Assembly (NCBI GenBank): GCA_040954595.2
Contig: CM082578.2
Location: forward strand, 15,438,001-15,502,000
Length of the DNA stretch: 64,000 nucleotides
Reading direction: 5' to 3'
Source of the DNA: Balanoglossus misakiensis
Taxonomy: Eukaryota; Hemichordata
Shown here: one piece after another, positions 1-16,947 of the stretch
Layout: each line of letters starts with the position of its first letter
How positions within the stretch are numbered: position 1 is the first letter of the stretch
Position numbers and translations under genes: made by a program
Notes under the pieces: model-generated
Database searches by the model: none
The model's input: the letters and a program-made list of their open reading frames with translations, nothing else
What the model was told of the DNA's origin: nothing

Positions 1-3000
1 ACCTGGAACTTTCCAGCGACTCCCAACTTCACCGGCATACCACCAAGTGTCGGGCTACCGTCGGACAACTCGACCAACGACTGCAAGAATTCCTTCATCT
101 GATTGACCGGCATGTTGTCCACATAGTGCTGAAGACTCTGTGTCTGCTCCTTGACGGGTTGGTCGTTCTCCTCCACACTGGTTTCTGCTTCAGAGGTGTC
201 ACTCTCTCCCTCTGGTGGCTGTCTACACTCTCCATCCATATCAATATCTCCCTCCTCCTCCTCCTCACCATCACACTTGCTGTCACAGTATTCCCCAGGG
301 GGTATAGGAATCCGTGTCAGCAAGAGATCTTCAATGGGATACTCGTCTGCCTTGCTGTGTTTGGAGATCGCTTCCAACACGCACTGCAGCTGCTGTAGTG
401 CAGGAGAAAGGCTTTCTATGGAGGCTTCCTTTTCTGTTGAATAGTTGATGTCTGAACTGACTTTTCCATGATTGAAGTCCAATGACCTTAAATAAAAAAA
501 AATATACATTTAATATACATTAAACTTGACTGGATAATTCATTACTCAATTTTTAGCCTATTAAAATACCCAAATAAAGAATCAAAATTTACATTGACTG
601 AATCTGAATCTGAACCATACCTGGCTGCAGTTTTCTCCAACACATCCTCTGTCAGACTCTCTATAGGTGAATGACTCATTTTGGTTGACCTTTGACCGTA
701 CATGTAAGTTGACTCTTCTGTCTTCAAGTTGTGCGGTTTGCTGTCCTGTGGAAATGATGAGCTGGAGGACAGAGACGACTGTTCTTCTCCCGACTGCTGG
801 ATCTCATTAAGCATGCGTAACCACTGCTCTCCTCCTAAGTTGCGGATGGACTCGATCTGCGACCGGAATTCCCCAGAGGTGGGGCTCGGTTCTGTCACTG
901 AAAAGAAACCAGAAAGGCAGCAATAAGATAGACCATTCCAGCATTGAGTATACCTTGAGAACAGAGCAACCTTACTTTGTCAAATGGAGCCCTGCAATAG
1001 TTAAATGACCAAGCTGGAACAGCATCAAAAACCTTGGAGAATCAAAAGATTTCACGGTATGGACACTTGAAGGCACTTTCTCCGGTGCTGGCTTTTGCAA
1101 GGGGGAGGTAGGTAGGTTGGAAACGATATTTATGTGTATACGTATACATACTTGATTACCTTGGCCAGTAGATGGTGGAGTTGACCCAGGTGTAGCCTGC
1201 AAACTATTGGGTCGTTGTGTTTCCGCCCCAAGAGAATCAGCATCAGCTATTTCTGCTTCATGGACATGCTTCTGATGAAAATAACACAAAAGTTTAAGCT
1301 GTTCAATTGAATGGCTACAACAGAAAATGAGATTGGAACCAAGATGTGCAACAATTAACAGACAATGGTATTCTTTGTTATGTATTTAACATTCTCATTG
1401 AAATAGCTGTATAAATATTTTCACTGTTGTGAACTTGTGACTAAAGACACTTTATATGTGGACAAAGCTGTGACATTACCTTCCTGGGTGAAACTTTTTT
1501 ATGTTGTCTCTCCTTGGCTTCTCTTGCTTTATGAATTGCTTGTAGAACAGCCACTGTGTCCTGGAAAAGATTACACCGTTTATAATGAACACATCATCAG
1601 AGAACATGGTTCCCTTGTATTTCACCATCAAATAATACCGTCTCTATATTTTGGTGAGACAAGTTTGAATTCATTATCACCATTTTCTTCCTGGGAATAC
1701 ATTCAAGGTCTTCAGATTTATTACAAGTTTACGTCTAAACAAGTAAAACTACTTACCAGTTCTTTTTGACTTGTTGTCTGTCTGTCTAGCGTCACTTCAC
1801 TGGCTCTGTCGCCGAAGATTTCCAAAATCTTCGTTCTGTAGTCTGTTACTATGGTGACAGGGTTACCCGATAATATCAGTCGCTCTAAGCACGGCAGACC
1901 ACTCAGATATTTGATTTCAACCACCTTAAGAAGTACAGAGTGATAAAAAAATTCCATGCATAAAAGACTGTACATGTATCAGAGGAATAGATTCTCAGTT
2001 CTTAGGGTCCATGGTGTTTCTCTGCAGAAATTTCCTACACATGTACTTATCATTGGAAAACAACTTTATTGCATGCATAAGGTACAAATACTGAGAACAG
2101 AGAAACTCTTTTCTGAACTTGGACTTCACACACACACACACACACAGCCCCTTTGTTACCTACTTCTGTAATTTGATTATGGCTGACATCCAGTTCACTC
2201 AATGAGTACAGTTTAGCCAATCCCAGAAGACTGTCTAGTTTGTTAGCTGACAGGTTCAGAGACTTGATGTTGCCAAGCTTGGTGTTGATGGCTTGTACAG
2301 ATTGGATTCGATTGTGTGAGAGATCGACGTGGGTCAGACACGACAGGTGTTGTAGATGTTCCACGCCACTGATTAGGTTGTGACTCAGATCCAGGTATTC
2401 CACTTTGGGCATTAATTTCTGTAGAGATTTAAGAAAGTGACGGTGAAGATTCCTTTAAAAAATTCAATCTGATAAACAATGACTGGGAACCTGTCATGTC
2501 AGAATATTGGTGATATCAGCTCTGAAATGCACACACACGTCTCTGGCACTGTGGCTGGGCAGTATAATCAGCAACGACTGCACTCACTTACCACAGACTC
2601 ATCTATACTCTCAATGCTGTTGTGACTGAAATCAGCCGTGGTCAGCATTGACCACGTCGGTACAATGGCTGTGAATTCACTGTTTGCTGTCCCCCACTGA
2701 TGAGCTGTTGGTAGTAACAAATCCTGGAAAGAAATGGGAAAACTTTGATGAATTCTGTAACGAAATAAGTCAGTGTGATATAGACTGATATTGCTATCAC
2801 AAACGATCCTCTAAAAACACCTAAAACATAGACCTTGACTCACCCTAATGGTAGTTGTTGACTGGTGTACATTTAATGTTGCTAGGGTTCTCTTCAGGGA
2901 ATCCAACCCAGTCATAAGTCTGCAGTTACAATTATCAATCTGACATTCAAGACAAAAGACAGAGAGGGACTTCATCTTTGAGCTGTCGAATGTCACAAGG

Positions 3001-4314
3001 ACTGCGTCAAGTGACATACATTCACATTGTCGTGTCTTTCAAGAATGATTCACATCATGATATGACATTCTCAATTTTATTTCTTTGAGTAATAAAAATT
3101 CAATTTTTATCAGTTTGAACATGGTTAATCTAAATGTCAAATATGACGTACTTGAACTTGAACCAAGGCTTTGAATATTGCAATATCAAATGGCAATTCA
3201 TCTACAGTTCTGGAGCTGGTGCCAAGGGATTTCTCAAATCCTGTAATCTGCAAGATATGAAAAATAAATTTCAGAAGTCATTCTTCATACTTTTATTCTT
3301 AATCATGAAACATCAAATGGTAAGCCCAATTATTCAAGTGGAATATATTCAAAACTGATTGAAAGAAAACGAAATAACACGAAATTAATGAAATTAGACT
3401 GGTGAATACAAATAAATGGTCCTGGTCTTACCTTGAGATATTTAAGTCTTGCAGTGAAATCCATTACATGACCTAAATCAAGGCGCCTGTCACCTGATTC
3501 TGAAAATGGAGAAAAGCAGAAAATTTTGCAAACTTCCACGCAAACAAAAAAAATCCAGGAGAATGAAACACAGAAGGGAAGCAAAAGAAAAGACACAGAA
3601 AACATGAAAGGGAAAAAGAAGAAAGTAAGCTGGTCACATTTGGCAAATTATTGTAATTGAGAAAAGAAGACAGTACTTCTCTCCAACAATACTAATGAAG
3701 CCAACAAAATGAAGATTGTGGCCCACTACACTATTGGTTTAAGAAACTCTCTGGTATTAAAATAAGTACATGTATGAACCCTGCAAGTCCTTTTCTACAA
3801 AAACATGTCACTTTTGAATACAGAATCTTTCAATCTACTTGTCATGAGGATGGCTGCATTAGAGTCATAATAGTACACTCATCCATACAACATCCATATA
3901 TCATAGCAATGAGTACAGGATCTTTTTTATCATCACAGTACAACAATATGAAAATCAATCATTTCTCACCACAAGTTGGTAAGGCTAGTTTCAATCTCTC
4001 TGTAACGGCATACAGCTGCATGGGCGTCATGTGATAGACTTCACCTGCAGCTAATATCATATCGCCTCTCTCGTAGAGTTCTTCGGCCAACGCTTCTGTC
4101 ACACCATGAATGTCCTGCAAGGGTCCAAAAACAAAATAATGTGTCAACTGTATCTCATCAAAGCCATAAGATGATCATTATAAAAGCAAGAGTATTTCAA
4201 TAAATCTGCATTCGATCGAAATTGTTACAGTCAACTGATATATAGACTCATACAGATCAACTTCCAACAGACTCATGACAGCACCTCTAGCATTAGATTA
4301 TACTGGTACATAAT

Positions 4315-4364
<50 letters not shown>

Positions 4365-5413
4365 ACATGCATTTCCAATGAAGACAAGCAGTGAAAGACA
4401 CACAACTGCACAGATACTCACATATTTGTTGAATCCAAGAAACACAGAGAGTGGTTTGGGCAGATACGTATACTTCTGCAGGAGCACTTGTAGATACTGT
4501 TCCAAATCCTTCAGCCTCTTTTCAATAAATGATTTGGAGAGATTGCCTAGAAGTTTCTTGGGAGGCAACAGACTTCTCTCTATTTTGTTTTCAGAGACTA
4601 GTCTTTCATGGAGTTCACTGAACTCACTGTATCTGTGTCTAACTTCCCAGCGACTGTCATTCACACTGACTTCAATGATATACACCTGTTAAGTTCAAGA
4701 AAAGTCCTCACATCAGGAAGATTACTTTCTTCAAAAAGATGATCTACACGGAACGAAAATTGTCGGTGACTTTTGTTGTTTATGCATGCATGCGTGATAC
4801 ACAGTCCATCTATCACACTGTGCATTACAGTATTCTAAGGTTTCAGTGCTGTTCATTTCTCATGACACCTCCCACCCACCTAGCTGCAATGATTGTTGCG
4901 GGTGCTGCTAGGTTGAGTGATGTGTTCGCAGCCCTACCGCTACAAGGCATTATGTGTAACTTCCCAATCAACTTTCTGTCGTCAACTCACACCACTCAAC
5001 CTAGCAGCACCCGCTACAATCATTGCAGCTAGGTGGGTGGGAGGTGTCACTTGTCAGAATACAATTTACATGCAGACAGATAGCAAGGCCAGCCTGGACG
5101 TTGTTTGCTACATCGTACATTACACCTAACATTGAGATTTCCTGCTTCAAAATGTCATTATCTATTTTTTCACTCGAGAAATGTTTTCAAGATTCACTCT
5201 TAACTCTTTGTAGACGCGTTATTTGAGCGGATCATGTCATAAAGAAAACCATTCGTACATCAATCAGTATAATTCAGACATTGCTATTTTGCTCAAGATG
5301 ATGTCGATTTTTTTCAATCAGCTTACCGTATAATTGTCGATTTGTTCGGTTCCACTGATGGACACTTTCCTGCCCAGTCGTATATCTTCCAAATCATCGC
5401 TATATGAGGCCAT
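1..5413 (-). CDS. NISCH: Nischarin (imidazoline receptor 1-like), 5' part of gene
   Basis: Nischarin is a cytosolic and endosomal scaffold that binds integrin alpha5, PAK1 and Rab proteins through PX and leucine-rich-repeat domains. Coding exons read from the minus strand are 5327-5413, 4422-4685, 3970-4114, 3432-3499, 3152-3247, 2844-2975, 2592-2723, 2164-2418, 1757-1924, 1480-1560, 1160-1271, 621-897 and 1-486 (continues off the left edge). Phases agree throughout, giving about 767 residues here. The start is the only ATG of exon 1 (protein begins [14 protein letters not shown]). Exon 2 is a complete PX domain ([12 protein letters not shown], then [10 protein letters not shown]). The repeats [30 protein letters not shown] and [10 protein letters not shown] are leucine-rich repeats at roughly residues 270-420. 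After them comes an acidic, Ser/Gln-rich linker, as in vertebrate nischarin. The C-terminal part is outside the window. The exon 8 donor was placed at GTAGGT because the next GT would create a stop. Confidence 0.93.
2127..2146 (+). repeat. (CA)n microsatellite
   Basis: A run of about ten CA dinucleotides in a NISCH intron, close to the exon 8 donor. Confidence 0.9.
4315..4364 (+). repeat. (ATG)n microsatellite in NISCH intron 2
   Basis: About 16 uninterrupted ATG/GAT units lie 57 bases beyond the exon 2 donor, inside the NISCH intron. Apparent poly-Met or poly-Ile open frames here are repeat artefacts. Confidence 0.97.
4863..5049. mobile_element. Fold-back (MITE-like) element in NISCH intron 1
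   Basis: The outer 57 bases (4863-4919 and 4993-5049) are inverted copies of each other with a single mismatch. With a second mismatch the pairing can be extended a few bases inward. A spacer of about 73 bases separates the arms. The ends read TGACACCTCCCACC and its complement. No convincing target-site duplication is visible. It has no coding capacity, so it would be non-autonomous. Confidence 0.75.
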
Positions 5414-6634
5414 TTTTATGCATTAAATTACAAAAATTCGCACTATTGCTATATATCATCCCGGCTGGGCAAATCCGCCATTTTATCTTATTAGCATACT
5501 TTGCAGCCAATCAGAATCCGTATATCCGTCACGATCAGATGACCTCAGTATGACCTGTCATGTGAGGCCTGTTCACTTGCACTTCCTCAACATAGTCACT
5601 TATATGTTTTGTGGCCTGTCAGGAAAGTTGTTGGCCTTTCCGCCACATGCAGACAGGCAGCATAGGTTCCTGTTTGTATATTATATAGAATGAAAGATTT
5701 GTTATGTACAATAAAAATCTGTTTCAGTGTTTGTGATTATTTTTTCCAATAACATTTACAGCAACTGCAACAATGTATATGGGTAGATTTTATTAGTAGT
5801 TCATATCAAACAAGCGAAGACACTACAGTAGACACACTCAGAGTTTGTAGTAGGTGCTGAGTAACAAACATAAACGTTCTTCTTGCAGAGATCAGTAGAG
5901 ATTGACTTGTGGTGGTTCAGAGATCAGTGTGACACGGTCAGTTTATATACAATCAATGCATAGTATGTGTCAGACCTCTGAACTGAATGCCTACTGATTA
6001 TTTGTAGGACAACAATGAACACTACATCATCCAGTTCAACTGCTCATAGACACATCTTTGAAAGTTCATATATATAACTGCTACCTCTCTGCAAGACACA
6101 CCTGGAAACATTTGGTAAAAACATTCGCTTCAGTCTCTGGACATCATTTCTGAAAGTTCCTATGGAATAAAACCACAGCAAGGGTTCAAGCACATTCACA
6201 CTGGATAGGAAAATTTCAGTCATCCAAGTGAAATTATAATCAAGTCTGAATAATCCATATACAACCTGTCCTTTGCACCTAACTCCACATGACTACATAC
6301 ATTTTTTTCTTAGTATTGTCAGATAACACTATTTACATTTGAAAATAGGATTTAATTAATTAGACTTTGCATTATTAATGTGCCAAAAAGCAGTGAAATG
6401 AGGTGATATGAATTTTATTCTCACAAATGATACATAGCTTGAAATCATGAGAGAAATGAAAATATACAAGTGCCTTCATGATTCAAGTATAATAGTGGGA
6501 AAATTCAAAGGCTTTAAAATCACATTTTGTTGTGACTTGGTTGCAAGTTCTTTTCTGTACACATACGCAATGATTAATATTTTTTTGGGTAGGTGGTAGG
6601 AAGATTGATATCGGTTCTGTGTTCATTTCATCGT
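5414..6634. other. Intergenic: NISCH promoter side and IQCA1 3' flank
   Basis: No gene was found. The part next to 5413 should hold the NISCH promoter. A YY1-type site (AAAATGGCGG on the minus strand) lies at 5475-5484, about 65 bases upstream of the start codon, where YY1 commonly sits near transcription starts. The stretch 5700-6630 is AT-rich and contains several minus-strand AATAAA signals (TTTATT on the plus strand), for example near 6412. These suit the 3' UTR of IQCA1. Confidence 0.6.
5475..5484 (-). promoter_or_regulatory. YY1-like site upstream of NISCH
   Basis: Minus-strand AAAATGGCGG matches the YY1 core (AANATGGCGG). It sits about 62-71 bases upstream of the NISCH ATG. Function is inferred from the motif only. 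Confidence 0.4.
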
Positions 6635-12280
<5,646 letters not shown>

Positions 12281-13757
12281 GGTGATTATTCAGATGTTAA
12301 AAGAATGGGGGAAAAGAAATGGCTGTGCAAGCAATATGCCAAATATCAGGAACACATGATCAGTTCACATCAAAACAAACTCCTGCAATGGCGTTCTGGC
12401 TGTATGGAACGTAGTTGCTATGGTACCGATTGTTTACATATCTGATCCCGGGTCAAAGGTAAGCGCATTATTTTAAGTTATCAGTGATATAAATTGTCTG
12501 TAGACCTTTAATAGGCAGTTCAAATATAAAGAATTGAATCGTTAATACAGTTATATCGTGATAAAAAATATCATTTTCTTGTTTCCAAATGTTGAATATG
12601 ACCTTTGACATTATTTCGCTTCTACACGTTGGTGGCGCTCGAAGACGAAGATTATCTTGGGGGCAAAGTTCGAACGTAGGCTAGATATGCCTGATCACTG
12701 GATGCTTTTTTGCATTCGAGCAATACTGCAACAGCGGGCAAGAACAACCGTGGGTAATGCGTGCGGGGATAGTCAGATATTCTCCGTATCAATCTGATGA
12801 TGAGGACGGGATCTTGACGAAAGGTTTGTTGTTCAATGTTATGGGTGTTGATCATGGATGATGACGATGTTGTTTCACGTACACACGTTCAACACATTAA
12901 AAGGAGGAAGAATCTGAGTTCACCAATGTTAGACATTAGTCTAATATTAGCCCCATCTCAGAAAGGTCGAATACGGATTTATTTAGGTGTAATGTTAACA
13001 TACACAGAATCTTCACTGTGAAGAAATGTGTTCCAACGCGTGTCAGTATATTCTGGAATGTTTTGGCAGTTTCTCACAAGAACCACCATTTCGTGTTTTT
13101 GTGACACCCGGCCATAAACATGATAAAGCTACTGTTCAATCTACATGTATTCAAATCAAACAACACGTCTATGGAAATGTACACTAAACGGACATTTTCT
13201 ACATGTTCTATGGTAACAGCTGGCGTGAATGTATTATTAAATTAACAGTCAAACACATGATGAGCAGCCATATTTCTAGAATTGTATTTTCAACAAAAAA
13301 GGAACTGTGAAAGTGGAAATCAAATCAAATTAAAAACGAAAATAAAAAAATAAGATCATTCTCATTTCTGAAAATGAGGGAAATACATTATTAATAGCTT
13401 TCGAGATTGTTTGCATTGATTTCTGTTCAATTTCCCAAGAACAAGGTGGCAATTTTATTATCACAGGTTCTCTTCCACCCACGTGAAAACTGTTAACCCT
13501 GTCATAGCAAGATATGTTCTGTTCACGTGCCATGGTTATGATTATACAGGGTTGTTGTTTACATATTGATAGATGTGTCAGCAGACTTATACTGAGTTAA
13601 ACCTAAGGTTAGCAATATATTAGCAAGATAGGCATTTTGATGATACATGTATTAATATTGATAATTTTAATAATAGAATATTCAACTGTGTACAATGTTG
13701 CAGGTTCCATGGCATGTTATCATTGACAGTGAGGTGTACCATCAATATCAAACCATA
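12281..13757. other. Divergent intergenic region between IQCA1 and the Kelch gene
   Basis: No coding exon is supported. The left part holds the IQCA1 promoter with its X-box/forkhead pair. The right part is AT-rich 5' flank or 5' UTR intron of the Kelch gene. A splice acceptor (GTTGCAG) ends at about 13703, 55 bases before the chosen Kelch ATG, suggesting an upstream non-coding exon that I could not locate. A further forkhead-like TGTTTAC occurs at 13556-13562. Confidence 0.5.
12414..12437. promoter_or_regulatory. RFX X-box-like site next to a forkhead site
   Basis: GTTGCTATGGTACC (12414-12427) resembles the RFX X-box GTTGCCATGGCAAC. It is followed at once by TGTTTAC (12431-12437), a forkhead/FOXJ1-type site. 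The pair lies about 135 bases upstream of the IQCA1 start codon. RFX and FOXJ1 drive motile-cilium genes, so the position fits, but binding is inferred. Confidence 0.45.
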
Positions 13758-15845
13758 ATGGCGTCTTCAGATTCCAAGCAGAAGGAAAAGGGACATCTCC
13801 CGAGCATTGCCAAGACAGTCACCCAGGGACTGAATCAACTGAGACTGGACAACACACTAACAGATGTCTGTCTCTCCAGTCGAGGGGAAAATTTTCTCTG
13901 CCACCAGGTGGTCTTAGCTGCATCAAGTCCTTTCTTCCGAGGTATCCTTAAGAAGTTGCACTCTCCTCCTGCGGAGACCAGGAAACTGCAGTTTGACGAA
14001 ATAGACCCAGCGGCACTGAAGCGTATCATAGAATTTATTTATATTGGCAGGACAACTGTGCCAGATGGGGAAATGAATCAGCTGTTGGAACTGGCCAAGG
14101 CTTTTGAGCTGTCTGATCTCACGACAGCGTGCCTGTCAAGTTTGACATCACGGCATGAAAGTGAGGAGGAGCACTCTGATGAGAGCATGAAAGAAAACAA
14201 AGAATGTGCCACTGCTGGGCCATTTCATGTCTGCCATCCTCCCCATGTCTCCAACTTGATACGGGGCTTCAACAAACTGAGAAGGCGGAACGAGTTTACA
14301 GATGTGTGCTTTCTTGTCGGGCACCAGCAGATTCCATGTCATCGAGCGGTTCTGCTGCCGCATAGCAGTTATTTCAAGGCCATGTTCACCACAGGCATGA
14401 AAGAAAGCAAACTGCATCAAATTGAAATATACGACATTGCTGCCGAGACCCTGAAGCAACTCGTGGAGTATGCGTACTTGGGGAAGATCTTCATCAACAA
14501 TGACAACGTGGACACACTTCTGGAGGCGTCCAGTTTGTTTCAGATCCTGCCTGTGCAAAATGCCTGCATCTCATACATGCAGAAGCAGATGGATGCATCC
14601 AACTGTCTGGGAATACATGCCATAACTGATGTCTTCTCTTGTGAACCATTGTGTAATATGGCACTTGCTTATGCTATTGAGAATTTCGATGATGTGTGCC
14701 TTCATGAGGAATTTCTGTCACTGTCAGAAGAGAGGCTGATGGACCTCGTTCAGAGAGATTTGTGCGTGAATCAGGAAGAGACTGTTTATGAGGCTGTACT
14801 CAGGTGGGTGGAGTTTGATGCAGATGCCAGGAAGCAGTGCTTTGAACAACTCTTCAAACATATCAGACTACAGTATGTGTCATCTTCATACCTCAGCGAC
14901 AAAATCTTGACTGAAACTTTAGTAATGCAGTCCAGAGGCTGCTTGGAGTGGATTGAGTCTTTCAGAGAAGGAAAATTACCACCAATGCCAAGACGGCCGT
15001 ATAACGAAATAGTGGTGAATATCCATGGTTACAATTACAATGGTAACCACGGTGCTGAAGTTGTCGGGGAGATTCAGTGTTATGATCCCAGAAAGGACAA
15101 GTGGTTTGAGATTGAGAATGTCCCCATAGAGAGCAGAGACCGGGTAGCATCAGCTGCTAGCGTGGGGGACGACTTGTTTGTTCTGACCAAAGCAGGCAGG
15201 GCGTGGCTCCTCAAGTCGAAAACCAAGGAGTGGGTCCCGTGTCAGTCTCTGTTCCGACCCCGCAGGAACCACCAGATAGTTTCAATCGGACACATGGTGT
15301 ACAAGCTTGGTGGTCAGGACGGCCACAACTGGTGTCGAATGGTGGACAGATATTGCACAGTGACTGACGACTGGGTGCAGATTGCGCCCATGCTTGGAGC
15401 GCGATGCATCGCTGCTACCGTGTGCGAAGGCAAGATATATGCGGTCACTGGTAGTAACAATGGACTTGAGTGCTACGATCCACAGAGCAATGCGTGGACT
15501 TTGATCGCTACGCTTCCAGAACCCGAAAGTGCTCAAGCGGTGGTCCTGAACCGTCAGATCTACATCCTCCTGCACGGCTGCAACTTCCTCTGCTACAGTC
15601 TGCAGGAAAGCCAGTGGAAGTACATTGGCAAGCTGGCCTCGCACAAGTCCCGGAGATTCGCCTGTCGGCTTGCCGTGTGCAACGGAAAGATCTATGCCAT
15701 CGGTGGCTGTGATAAAAGGTACCAGAATATCAACACTGTGGATTGGTACAACATCGAAACTGGCAAGTGGGAAACTGTGTGCAACATGCCCCATGCTACA
15801 TGGGGACATTGCTGTGTGACTATGCGCAAGTATGCACTTCTGTAA
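13758..15845 (+). CDS. BTB-BTB-BACK-Kelch protein (KLHL-like) with two BTB domains, intronless CDS
   Basis: KLHL proteins are usually substrate adaptors for Cullin-3 ubiquitin ligases. This one is 695 residues in a single open frame. Domains are BTB1 about 24-130 (NTLTDVCLSSRGENFLCHQV), BTB2 about 167-276 (NEFTDVCFLVGHQQIPCHRA), BACK about 281-385, and Kelch repeats about 415-690 (VYKLGGQDG, IYAIGGCDK). BTB2 carries GMKES, which fits the phi-X-E Cul3 contact. BTB1 lacks a clear equivalent. An acidic Ser/Glu linker (about 132-150) separates the BTB domains. I chose the ATG at 13758 (ATAATGGCG) over the in-frame ATG at 13695, because the latter sits on a probable splice acceptor (GTTGCAG) and adds a non-conserved extension. 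Lack of introns among multi-exon neighbours could mean retroposition, although many KLHL genes have few introns. The exact orthologue is not assigned. Confidence 0.93.
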   Translation: MASSDSKQKEKGHLPSIAKTVTQGLNQLRLDNTLTDVCLSSRGENFLCHQVVLAASSPFFRGILKKLHSPPAETRKLQFDEIDPAALKRIIEFIYIGRTTVPDGEMNQLLELAKAFELSDLTTACLSSLTSRHESEEEHSDESMKENKECATAGPFHVCHPPHVSNLIRGFNKLRRRNEFTDVCFLVGHQQIPCHRAVLLPHSSYFKAMFTTGMKESKLHQIEIYDIAAETLKQLVEYAYLGKIFINNDNVDTLLEASSLFQILPVQNACISYMQKQMDASNCLGIHAITDVFSCEPLCNMALAYAIENFDDVCLHEEFLSLSEERLMDLVQRDLCVNQEETVYEAVLRWVEFDADARKQCFEQLFKHIRLQYVSSSYLSDKILTETLVMQSRGCLEWIESFREGKLPPMPRRPYNEIVVNIHGYNYNGNHGAEVVGEIQCYDPRKDKWFEIENVPIESRDRVASAASVGDDLFVLTKAGRAWLLKSKTKEWVPCQSLFRPRRNHQIVSIGHMVYKLGGQDGHNWCRMVDRYCTVTDDWVQIAPMLGARCIAATVCEGKIYAVTGSNNGLECYDPQSNAWTLIATLPEPESAQAVVLNRQIYILLHGCNFLCYSLQESQWKYIGKLASHKSRRFACRLAVCNGKIYAIGGCDKRYQNINTVDWYNIETGKWETVCNMPHATWGHCCVTMRKYALL

Positions 15846-16947
15846 AACAGAATACAGTGAAAACCTGTCCACGAGGGACAACTTCATAAAATAGAACTGA
15901 TTACAGTTGGAAAAACTGTAAATTACTGGGGGGTTTTGTGAAATTTGTTCGTGTTTTGGGGGGATAAATAACTACTTGTAATTTTGCTTTGAATAACCAA
16001 TTGGTTCTCATAAAATTGTCATAAACCACGCTGTTTACTCCAGTTGTTTGACATTCATATTGAGACATGTACATGTAAATGTAGTACTTGTCAATATGCT
16101 ATTCTTTGAATTGTCATTCTGAACCATCCACAAGTGCAGCTGTGATTTTTATCGTTGAATGGCGGATTTGGTCACATTGCTATAGGTCTTTATAACTACT
16201 GTAATCTCCACATTAACATAAATATAATAAGCATTACTCATGCTGGTATATCATTTCATGACATCTCCACATTTTATGAATATGGCATCAAATCCACATC
16301 ATAAATGAAAATTGTGCATACATGTATGTGTTCTGGTTTTTTATAATGAAGTTCTGACAAAAAAGAAAAATCCTTGCCTTTTTGAAGCCTAGCTTTTACC
16401 TCTTTCTCTGGTGCATGGGTACAGTGAAATAAATTGGATTGTGTGACCACCCGTTTTGTAGTTACTGTCAAAGTTTGTTTGTTACAATTTCTTCTGGGGA
16501 AAATAACGCATACAATGTATTACCACATCACTTTTCAGTTCTATGGGTGATGGACTTAATGGTTCCGTTCTAAATTATTAAATGTAATTATCAACCCATA
16601 TTTTGTGTTGGCTGCGTTTTTGTGTGTGTGTGTAAACTGGAGCCTGAAGTGATTGAGTTTTTTGTCTTCTGGAGTGTATGGAATATGATCATTTTCCAAT
16701 TTTTTGCAAAACTCGAATGAGAGCATGCGCAGTCCCAACGTTTCGTCTCTACGCCCTCAGCGGTAAAGTAGGGAGTATGTGCCTCGATCTCGGTCGAACG
16801 ATGTGATTGGCTAACGGCTTGTAAACATGCGCCATTTTTAAAAAGTTAGTAAAAGTAACGTTTCCGGTCGCCGGGGTACAAGAAAAGTTGTTCCCCGGAT
16901 TGTTGTGTGCGGCCCCTCCATCACGGGGACTGTATATCTTCATTGAA
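15846..16947. other. Kelch-gene 3' flank and CENP-A promoter
   Basis: No gene was found. AATAAA at 16428-16433 could end the Kelch mRNA. From about 16680 the composition becomes GC-richer and promoter-like motifs appear (listed separately). Confidence 0.6.
16723..16840 (+). promoter_or_regulatory. CENP-A proximal promoter motifs (NRF1-like, CCAAT, YY1-like)
   Basis: GCATGCGCAG at 16723-16732 matches an NRF1 half or full site. GATTGGC at 16805-16811 is an inverted CCAAT box. GCCATTTTT at 16831-16839 is YY1-like. All lie 110-225 bases upstream of the CENP-A start. CCAAT boxes are common in cell-cycle gene promoters, which suits a centromeric histone. Function is inferred. Confidence 0.4.

Noticed and set aside
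13695-13757. Upstream in-frame ATG of the Kelch gene (21 extra residues)
   Set aside because: It overlaps a probable splice acceptor (GTTGCAG), and the added residues are unlike KLHL N-termini. The next ATG has the better context.
15282-15887. 201-codon open frame antisense to the Kelch gene
   Set aside because: Shadow of the Kelch coding strand. No family similarity and no independent promoter or splice signals.
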